This document shows, one piece after another, positions 1 through 4,306 of a DNA stretch of 9,462 nucleotides. The position numbers and the translations under genes were made by a program. Source of the DNA: an archaeon (GTDB taxonomy: Archaea > Nanobdellota > Nanobdellia > Pacearchaeales > GW2011-AR1); contig JAUYLQ010000043.1 of NCBI GenBank assembly GCA_030699005.1, forward strand, positions 1 to 9,462, in the 5' to 3' direction. Numbering within the stretch: position 1 is the stretch's first letter; each line of letters opens with the position of its first letter. The notes under the pieces were generated by a model. The model saw nothing but the letters and a program-made list of their open reading frames with translations. It did no database searches and was not told the origin of the DNA.

Positions 1-987
1 ACTTGTTAAGACATTAGCAGTTGGAGCGAAAGTACCAGTAAGTCCTGAGACTGCCTGATCATTCATTTGAACTTCACTAGCATTAGTAATTTTTAATTTA
101 CCGCTTCCGATGCTAAATTCAACCTGATTTACTCCTCCTTGGAAGTTTTGGACAACTACTTCTTTTACACCTACATAAGCTCCGTTAGAAAGTTTTTGAG
201 TTTTTCCAGTACCTAAAAGGTTTGTAGTTTCTCCATTAATTTCAAGTTTAACTTTATTGTTTCCAGTGTCGAAGATACTTACCATAACTGTGTAAGTTGT
301 ACCATCAATATTCAATGTTTTTGTTTCACCTGTCTGAAGAACTGTAGAGTCTGCAGAGTCAAGTAAAGTCAATGTTGTTGATGTATTTGATAATACATAA
401 TAGGTTTTACCCATTAAAGGTAAGTCTGTTGTAGGCATGTCTGTTACAAGAAGTGAATCCTCAAAAGTTATTGTGTATGTTAACACATTTTGTGAGTTAG
501 GTATTTTAAACCCAACTGTTGGTTGATCTGGTGAGTAATCGTTATCTGCGAATAAAGTTAACTGATTTGCAGCACCAATCGTAATCTTCTGAGAATAGTC
601 AATTTCATCATTGTCATCATCCATATATTTGCCACTTGCCAAAAGAGTTGGTAAATGGTCATCATCCAGACTTGTAGAAACAACACCTGTGATGTTATCT
701 CCTAAGTGGAATTTAGTAGATGTTTTTTCAAATTTGAAAGACTCTCCTTCAATAGTTATTGCGCCTCCGCTAACATATCCTGCTAAGTCAATCTGTATGT
801 TTCCAGCTTGAACCATATCAAGTGAAGAAACACCAGCACCTGTACCATAAACAATAGCAACATCAGCTGCACCGTTTTGTACAAATGGAGCAGGGTAAGC
901 TGCAGCAGCAGCAAATCCTAAAGTAGCACCAGCCATTACAACTGATCCAAGAACCGCTGAAATTTTTTTGAAATTTAATTTCATCAT
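1..987 (-). CDS. S-layer protein, N-terminal part (cut by window edge)
   Basis: Probably the main cell-surface lattice protein. The frame is open from the ATG at 987 to the left edge, giving 329 residues with no stop. Residues 1-30 form a Sec-type signal peptide: Lys-rich start, hydrophobic core, then an Ala run with likely cleavage shortly before YPAPFV. The mature start (YPAPFVQNG, then ADVAIVYGTGAGVSSLDMVQA) resembles the N-terminal domain of Methanococcus-type S-layer proteins (S_layer_N), also common in DPANN archaea. An acidic stretch at about residues 123-130 precedes DYSQKITIG, another pattern I associate with this family. The rest is Thr/Ser/Asn-rich beta-type sequence with several N-x-S/T sites. 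A strong AAGGAGG lies upstream (1002-1008), 14 nt before the first ATG; a second ATG follows at 984. It is preceded by a long structured leader. Family assignment is from memory of the pattern; the C-terminus is not visible. Confidence 0.87.
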   Translation of the reverse strand, partial: MMKLNFKKISAVLGSVVMAGATLGFAAAAAYPAPFVQNGAADVAIVYGTGAGVSSLDMVQAGNIQIDLAGYVSGGAITIEGESFKFEKTSTKFHLGDNITGVVSTSLDDDHLPTLLASGKYMDDDNDEIDYSQKITIGAANQLTLFADNDYSPDQPTVGFKIPNSQNVLTYTITFEDSLLVTDMPTTDLPLMGKTYYVLSNTSTTLTLLDSADSTVLQTGETKTLNIDGTTYTVMVSIFDTGNNKVKLEINGETTNLLGTGKTQKLSNGAYVGVKEVVVQNFQGGVNQVEFSIGSGKLKITNASEVQMNDQAVSGLTGTFAPTANVLTS

Positions 988-1000
988 TTTTTTATTTTTA

Positions 1001-1008
1001 TCCTCCTT
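1001..1008 (-). promoter_or_regulatory. Strong Shine-Dalgarno for the S-layer gene, long spacer
   Basis: The minus strand reads AAGGAGGA, a near-perfect match to the archaeal 16S rRNA tail. It is separated from the ATG at 987 by 14 nt that are almost all A, longer than the usual 5-10 nt. It lies 11 nt downstream of the last leader hairpin, so the site itself appears single-stranded. Confidence 0.8.
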
Positions 1009-1019
1009 TCTACTTCTCT

Positions 1020-1060
1020 AGTAATGTTGCCATTACTTTTGGATGATGTTACCATCAACC
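1020..1060 (-). other. Tandem GNRA-loop hairpins next to the ribosome binding site
   Basis: Two adjacent hairpins are 3 nt apart on the minus strand. The first (1060-1041) is an 8-position stem with one U-U mismatch and loop GUAA. The second (1037-1020) is a perfect 7-bp stem, AGUAAUG/CAUUACU, with loop GCAA. Both loops fit the GNRA tetraloop class, known for stability and for docking to receptors. The second ends 11 nt before AAGGAGG. Confidence 0.65.
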
Positions 1061-1115
1061 TTAGAGAGTTTTTCATCACTCTCTTTTTTAATCGCCAAAG
1101 GCGACCGAAAGTCTA

Positions 1116-1153
1116 CTAAAAAAGCTATAGGGGAACTTTTTTAGCGCCTATAG
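1116..1153 (-). other. Interleaved helices: bistable switch or partial pseudoknot
   Basis: On the minus strand, CTATAGG (1153-1147) is complementary to CCTATAG (1131-1125) over 7 bp. CTAAAAAAG (1144-1136) is complementary to CTTTTTTAG (1124-1116) over 9 bp. The segments alternate A-B-A'-B', which is pseudoknot topology. There is no linker between A' and B' and only 2 nt between A and B, so both full helices can hardly form together. Two mutually exclusive hairpins, or a pseudoknot with shortened stems, are more likely. Confidence 0.6.
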
Positions 1154-1161
1154 AGCATTAT

Positions 1162-1196
1162 GCCACGCATTCGTCTTCTTTTCAAATGCTTGTGGC
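1162..1196 (-). other. Bulged 10-bp leader hairpin
   Basis: Outer stem GCCAC/GTGGC (1192-1196 with 1162-1166) and inner stem GCATT/AATGC (1185-1189 with 1167-1171). A two-A bulge lies on the minus-strand 5' arm (1190-1191) and the loop is 13 nt and purine-rich. It sits immediately 5' of the interleaved helices in the S-layer leader. Confidence 0.55.
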
Positions 1197-1313
1197 TTTA
1201 TTCCCTATAAGACCACCCTCAATTGAGTGTAACAAGGGAAATGAATTTTTCTTTAAAAAGCTTTGTAAGAAACTTTCCGGTTTTTCGGTAATAACCCCTC
1301 TTTTTCAAGGTTT

Positions 1314-1321
1314 TATTTAAA
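1314..1321 (-). promoter_or_regulatory. Candidate TATA box for the S-layer leader
   Basis: The minus strand reads TTTAAATA, close to the archaeal TATA consensus. A start about 25 nt further would fall near 1290 and give a leader of roughly 300 nt. Other AT-rich candidates on the same strand (about 1382-1391 and 1401-1416) would give a leader of up to about 370-390 nt, so the exact box is uncertain. Confidence 0.35.
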
Positions 1322-1408
1322 AAGGTTATGGTGTCCCTTAAAAAAAGTCACGTAAAATCATTCCGGAAGAAAATAGGGAAAAATATATATATCCAAAAAT
1401 GATATATA

Positions 1409-1416
1409 TTATAAAT
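1409..1416 (+). promoter_or_regulatory. TATA box for the winged-helix gene
   Basis: TTATAAAT is centred 26 nt upstream of the ATG at 1438, the standard archaeal distance for a transcript starting at or just before the start codon. The box lies inside the extended reading frame that begins at 1399, so that longer start is unlikely. The palindromic AT run here (1402-1415) may also serve the divergent S-layer transcript. Confidence 0.55.
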
Positions 1417-1437
1417 CAGGGAATTTTTACAGGTAAA

Positions 1438-1779
1438 ATGCCAAAAATAAAGGTTAGAGAGGTATTAATAAAAGAGTCTGAAGCGAATTTCATATTCCTC
1501 AAGGGAAAAGAGAAGTATGACTTTGACGGGCTTTCTTCGCTTAAAAAAATCCTCTCAAAAGAAAAAGCAAGAATTCTTGATGTAATAAAATACAAAAAAC
1601 CGTCTTCAATTTATGGCCTTTCAAAAACTCTAAAAAGACCTTTTAAAGCGGTTATTGATGATGTTAAACTTCTTGAGAGATATGGATTTATAGAGCTTCT
1701 TAAAGAAAAAACAAAGGGAAGGATAAGACATAGGCCGGTTATCGTTGTTGATGAAATGGTTATTCACTTTAAGATTTAA
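1438..1779 (+). CDS. Winged-helix DNA-binding protein, HVO_A0114-like
   Basis: A likely small transcription regulator of 113 residues. The core resembles the HVO_A0114-type family. A stretch ending KARILDVIKYKKPSSIYGLSKTL forms the first helices. RPFKAVIDDVKLLERYGFIEL reads as the recognition helix and the turn into the wing. RRIRHRP-type basic wing residues (here GRIRHRPVIVVDEM) follow. The gene diverges from the S-layer gene and converges with the pilin-like cluster, so either could be a target, as could its own promoter; this is inference. I chose ATG 1438 (MPKIKVRE) over ATG 1399 for two reasons. The 13 extra codons would be encoded by the TATA box, and a weak AGGT lies just before 1438. 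If 1399 were used the protein would be 126 aa. DNA contact residues and ligand are unknown. Confidence 0.72.
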   Translation: MPKIKVREVLIKESEANFIFLKGKEKYDFDGLSSLKKILSKEKARILDVIKYKKPSSIYGLSKTLKRPFKAVIDDVKLLERYGFIELLKEKTKGRIRHRPVIVVDEMVIHFKI

Positions 1780-1782
1780 CAC

Positions 1783-1825
1783 TTCAAAATTTAGTAAAAA
1801 TCTCTTTAGTTCTTTGGCTCTTTTT
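1783..1825. terminator. Possible convergent termination zone
   Basis: This is the short gap between two converging genes. On the plus strand, 1801-1825 is pyrimidine-rich and ends in five T. On the minus strand, 1800-1783 holds T-runs of five and four. Archaeal transcription commonly stops at such T-rich stretches without a hairpin. The assignment rests on composition alone. Confidence 0.3.
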
Positions 1826-2303
1826 AATAATAAGCAATTAAAGAAATTTCAATCTCTCCGCTAAAAGTCTGCCTTGAGCCTTTGCTTGTTCCTGTCACAT
1901 TCCCTTCTGCCAGGCTCACAAGGGTTTCGCCCCTTAGCCTTACTTCATATAAATATCCTTTAACGGGGTATTCTTCCCCCGCTTTCCAGGCACTTAGAAC
2001 GAGGTTCCTTGAAGTTGAATTAAGAGTTTCGCATGGATTTTCCCCATTGTCGCAAATCCTCTCCTCGTCGCAGGACTCAATTAAGTCAAGGTAGTCAAGG
2101 TGAACTGTGTTTCTCTCGCAAGTTGTTGTAAACTGGAGCGTTGCCTGAATAAACGAATCTGTTTTTGAACTTTCACTAAATTCATTCTCATTTTTTTGAA
2201 GAGAAAATGAAATGAAAATTAAAATCAAAAGAGAGATGATTATTACAATTATTCCAAATCCAACAATTTCGGACTGCCCTGTTTTTTTAATTTTATTCAT
2301 CAT
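1824..2303 (-). CDS. Pilin-like membrane-anchored protein, 159 aa
   Basis: Last gene of the cluster. The N-terminus MMNKIKKTGQSEIV leads into one hydrophobic segment (about residues 11-33), the layout of archaeal type IV pilins and class III signal peptides. Cleavage would fall at TG|Q, with Glu at +3 and not the usual +5. The rest is predicted extracellular. It holds four Cys (in FTTTCERN, ESCDEERIC and NPCETL) that could form two disulfides, and it ends in a beta-rich stretch closing with ISLIAYY. The ATG at 2303 overlaps the end of the preceding gene by 11 nt; TGAGG ends 7 nt before it and can act as a Shine-Dalgarno. ATG 2300 is also possible. I recognise the style from DPANN genomes but know no function. 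Confidence 0.75.
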   Translation of the reverse strand: MMNKIKKTGQSEIVGFGIIVIIISLLILIFISFSLQKNENEFSESSKTDSFIQATLQFTTTCERNTVHLDYLDLIESCDEERICDNGENPCETLNSTSRNLVLSAWKAGEEYPVKGYLYEVRLRGETLVSLAEGNVTGTSKGSRQTFSGEIEISLIAYY

Positions 2304-2898
2304 CTGCCACCCTCACAATCAATTCCCCCAGTTCGCACTTATCATAAAACGAATTTCCTTCTTTTTCCTTCCTGCATAAAGAAACAAAGTCAGACTTGTC
2401 AATTCCAAGGTTCCCTCCTTCTAAAACTGTTAATTTTCCGCAGTTTGGATAGTTGCTTAAAGTACATTCAGTTGTTGAAAAAGGGTAAAGGACTCTTATT
2501 GTTATCCCTTCAACGCCAAAAAAGTTATCATACTCTTCTATTTTTTCTTTTAAGGCAAATGCTTTATCCAGGTCTATGCAGTTTGACCTTTGCCCTGAAA
2601 AAGCATTACCGCATGAAAATTCTGGTGCGTTAGAGAGCCTCTCAACAAGAAGTGTTGCTTCTTTTTCATCCAAAAGGGCTTTTGACTCTTTTAGCCCCGA
2701 AAATGCAAAAGATAAAACAAAAAGACCGACAACAACAAAAAATAAAGACAATCCGATTATCATGAATGCCATTTGCTGAACCTTTACTTGGCCTTTATTA
2801 TTAATTACCTGGTCCTTATTATTAATTACTTGACCTTTATTCTTAATGATGACCTGACAATTTTTATTAATTACTGCATGCGCTTTTTTTCTTACCAT
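2293..2898 (-). CDS. Pilin-like membrane-anchored protein with repeated N-terminal motif, 201 aa
   Basis: The charged N-terminal region is unusually long, about 40 residues. It holds four imperfect copies of a V-I-N-N-K-(G/D)-Q unit, the last one joined to VKVQQ and a hydrophobic segment (about residues 40-67). Two of the copies contain KGQ, the likely prepilin-peptidase-type site; the last lies closest to the membrane segment. The extracellular part contains PEFSCG, NCIDLDKA, TECTLSNYPNCG and FVSLCRKE...YDKCELG, seven Cys in all. With the Cys in the n-region the total is eight. I chose ATG 2898, which overlaps the upstream gene by 7 nt. A GGAG (2910-2907) lies 8 nt before it, and the alternative GTG at 2907 would sit inside that Shine-Dalgarno. 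Function unknown. Confidence 0.75.
   Translation of the reverse strand: MVRKKAHAVINKNCQVIIKNKGQVINNKDQVINNKGQVKVQQMAFMIIGLSLFFVVVGLFVLSFAFSGLKESKALLDEKEATLLVERLSNAPEFSCGNAFSGQRSNCIDLDKAFALKEKIEEYDNFFGVEGITIRVLYPFSTTECTLSNYPNCGKLTVLEGGNLGIDKSDFVSLCRKEKEGNSFYDKCELGELIVRVADDE
2788..2874 (-). repeat. In-frame tandem repeat of about 21 bp in the pilin-like gene
   Basis: Four consecutive units of 7, 8, 7 and 7 codons encode VINKNCQ, VIIKNKGQ, VINNKDQ and VINNKGQ. The last two units (2829-2809 and 2808-2788) are 21 bp each and differ at three bases. The first (2874-2854) shares GTAATTAATAA with them. This points to local duplication that multiplies the NK(G/D)Q motif ahead of the membrane segment. 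Confidence 0.8.
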
Positions 2899-3812
2899 AA
2901 TGTGCACTCCGAATATTTATTTGCGTCACCTATCTCTTTAACAATCCTTGCCGTAGCGAAAAGGTCTTCCGAATTCTCTAAGGAAAGAAAACTACTTTTT
3001 AACCCTGAAAATTCAGTTTTTAAAGAAGAGTCACATCCAACTTTTACTAGGTTTAAGGATTTTTCCTGGTAAAGTTCTGTTAGTTTGCCCCCTCTTTTCA
3101 TTAGTCTTGAGAGTTCGCATTCATATATTTCTTTATCAGAAAAAGTTGCCGCATAAAGAAGAGAATTTCCTTCAAAGTAAACGATGTCATTTCCCTTTTT
3201 AACGGTTCTAAGGTTAAGGTTAACTTCAATATCGCAATCTCCCCCAGAATCAAAGCAGACCTCAATTCCATTAGAATTGCAATCATCAAATTTGAAGTTT
3301 ACCTGATTAAAATTTTTTAATTCGTTTTCAATTTCTCTTGGGGCATCTGAAAAGCAGTAGGTCTCATTAGCGTTTATTATGTACACCAGATTTGCAATCT
3401 TAAATGGAAATTCATAAGACTTTGAAAAAGCATAAAATTCTTTTCCTTGAAGCACCCTTGGCAAAAATAAATACCTGTCTTTTGAAGAAATGTTCACCCC
3501 GGTATCAGTCCATTTTTTTCTTATAAATTCCTGAATTGAGATTGTGTCTCTTCCAAAAGTTCCGGAATTGTCACAAAAGTGGCTTATCCTCGAATTTACC
3601 GGGAGAGTTATGGTCGTTGATTTTCCGGAGTCAACACCAGTTTCAAGAGGAAGAAGGACATTAAAAAGTGAAGTCCCGATTTCAGCCGAATTTTGAGTGT
3701 CTTTTACCTCGCTAAATTGTGAAACAAAATAAATTGCAGCAAAGAGGATGACCACACCTATAATTAAAGCAAAAATCCATGAAAAGGAAATATCAAGAAA
3801 ACCTTTTTTCAT
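2892..3812 (-). CDS. Pilin-like membrane-anchored protein, 306 aa
   Basis: The protein starts MKKGFLDISFSW and enters one hydrophobic segment (about residues 5-28), with KKG|F as a possible processing site lacking Glu at +5. The extracellular domain holds paired Cys in HFCDNSG, ETYCFSD, DDCNSNGIEVCFD, GDCDIEV, YECELSRLMKRGG, KVGCDSS and SECTLW. The stretch from VYFEGNSLLYAATF through the YECELSRLMKR motif is the most family-like part and resembles a DPANN group I cannot name. I chose ATG 3812, one base after the TAA of the upstream gene, because it gives the short charged N-terminus seen in its neighbours. ATG 3845 would add 11 residues (MEKLLSVLNRK) and a 32-nt overlap. It overlaps the following gene by 7 nt. 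Confidence 0.73.
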   Translation of the reverse strand: MKKGFLDISFSWIFALIIGVVILFAAIYFVSQFSEVKDTQNSAEIGTSLFNVLLPLETGVDSGKSTTITLPVNSRISHFCDNSGTFGRDTISIQEFIRKKWTDTGVNISSKDRYLFLPRVLQGKEFYAFSKSYEFPFKIANLVYIINANETYCFSDAPREIENELKNFNQVNFKFDDCNSNGIEVCFDSGGDCDIEVNLNLRTVKKGNDIVYFEGNSLLYAATFSDKEIYECELSRLMKRGGKLTELYQEKSLNLVKVGCDSSLKTEFSGLKSSFLSLENSEDLFATARIVKEIGDANKYSECTLW

Positions 3813-3813
3813 T

Positions 3814-4230
3814 TTACGGTTTAACACTGACAAGAGCTTCTCCATATTCTTTTTCTAGAGTGAATTTAACTTTTCCGCCGTATGCAGGGAAGCAAGCGTC
3901 TTCTAATATTTTCAGATGCTCGACAAACTCCCCCGGCTTAGGTCGGTCTGTCTTAAAATAAACGTTTTTATTCGGGTCACTTTTAAAGCAAACCTGTTTT
4001 ACATTATTCGGAACAATGTATTGGACTTCTTTTGAAGCTTCTGTGCTTGTCCAGACTCTTTCGACATCTGCCCTTAAAGACTCATAAAACTTTGCAGTTT
4101 TAATTTCATCCTGCAATGAAAGAAATTTCTGGATTGCATAAAATGCAAATGCCAAAAAGAAATTTATCAAAATTATTGAAAAAATCATCCCAAAAGAAAG
4201 TTTCATCTGCCCTCTTTTATTCTCTGCCAT
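3814..4230 (-). CDS. Pilin-like membrane-anchored protein, 138 aa
   Basis: The N-terminus MAENKRGQMKLSF leads into one hydrophobic segment (about residues 11-35), with KRG|Q as a likely class III or prepilin-type cleavage site. A helical stalk (about 36-60, EIKTAKFYESLRADVERVW) follows, then a small extracellular beta domain with two Cys (KQVCFK and EDACFP) that could pair. This is the pilin plan: hydrophobic helix, helical extension, compact head. A BRE/TATA promoter lies upstream at leaderless spacing, so it probably heads a transcript with the three following genes. The next start codon comes one base after its stop. Function unknown; structural or minor pilin is inferred. Confidence 0.75.
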   Translation of the reverse strand: MAENKRGQMKLSFGMIFSIILINFFLAFAFYAIQKFLSLQDEIKTAKFYESLRADVERVWTSTEASKEVQYIVPNNVKQVCFKSDPNKNVYFKTDRPKPGEFVEHLKILEDACFPAYGGKVKFTLEKEYGEALVSVKP

Positions 4231-4239
4231 TTTATAATC

Positions 4240-4249
4240 AGGTTAACCT
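4240..4249 (-). promoter_or_regulatory. Palindrome between TATA box and start, possible operator
   Basis: AGGTTAACCT is a perfect 10-bp palindrome lying between the TATA box (4251-4259) and the inferred start at 4230. A dimeric regulator bound here would block initiation. Position and symmetry are the only evidence; I saw no second copy at the other promoters of the window. Confidence 0.35.
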
Positions 4250-4250
4250 A

Positions 4251-4265
4251 ATTTTTAAAGTTTCG
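4251..4265 (-). promoter_or_regulatory. Internal BRE/TATA promoter of the cluster
   Basis: The minus strand reads CGAAA (BRE, 4265-4261), one base, then TTTAAAAAT (TATA, 4259-4251). It is centred about 25 nt before the ATG at 4230, matching a leaderless archaeal transcript. It lies in the only sizeable gap of the cluster (4231-4306) and should separate the four small pilin-like genes from the three upstream genes as their own unit. Confidence 0.6.
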
Positions 4266-4306
4266 GGAAATTTTTTCTTGTGCTTTATGGAATTAGAATA
4301 ATAAAA

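Larger units (their letters stand above)
1020..1240 (-). ncRNA. Structured 5' leader RNA of the S-layer mRNA (candidate)
   Basis: Read 5' to 3' on the minus strand, the region is a chain of inverted repeats that leaves little unpaired sequence. (a) 1235-1240 pairs with 1201-1206, enclosing a CTCAATTGAG hairpin at 1218-1227. (b) A 10-bp stem with a 2-nt bulge spans 1162-1196. (c) Two interleaved stems span 1116-1153. (d) A TCGCC/GGCGA hairpin spans 1092-1104. (e) A perfect 7-bp stem (AGAGAGT/ACTCTCT) spans 1063-1084. (f) A hairpin with loop GTAA spans 1041-1060. (g) A perfect 7-bp hairpin with loop GCAA spans 1020-1037. The GNRA loops exist only on the minus strand, which supports transcription with the S-layer gene. 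No open frame of note occupies the region. It could be a regulatory or stabilising leader or a separate small RNA. I match it to no known riboswitch, RNase P or SRP RNA. Confidence 0.6.

Noticed and set aside
1092..1104. Rho-independent-type terminator (TCGCC/GGCGA hairpin)
   Set aside because: On the minus strand it is followed by A-runs, not T-runs. On the plus strand the T-run precedes it. The stem is only 5 bp.
1116..1153. A complete H-type pseudoknot
   Set aside because: There is no linker to cross the 7-bp helix and only 2 nt for the 9-bp helix; kept as competing hairpins or a partial pseudoknot.
988..1398. A tRNA, RNase P RNA or SRP RNA in the non-coding region
   Set aside because: I could not find the conserved elements of these RNAs on either strand.
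1399..1437. Upstream start ATG 1399 for the winged-helix protein
   Set aside because: The added 13 codons are the TATA region itself; family-like sequence begins after 1438.
2788..2874. CRISPR array
   Set aside because: Units are 21-24 bp, directly adjacent without spacers, and in frame within a gene.
3813..3845. ATG 3845 as start of the 306-aa protein
   Set aside because: It would overlap the upstream gene by 32 nt and give an N-terminus unlike the neighbours; ATG 3812 follows the upstream stop by one base.
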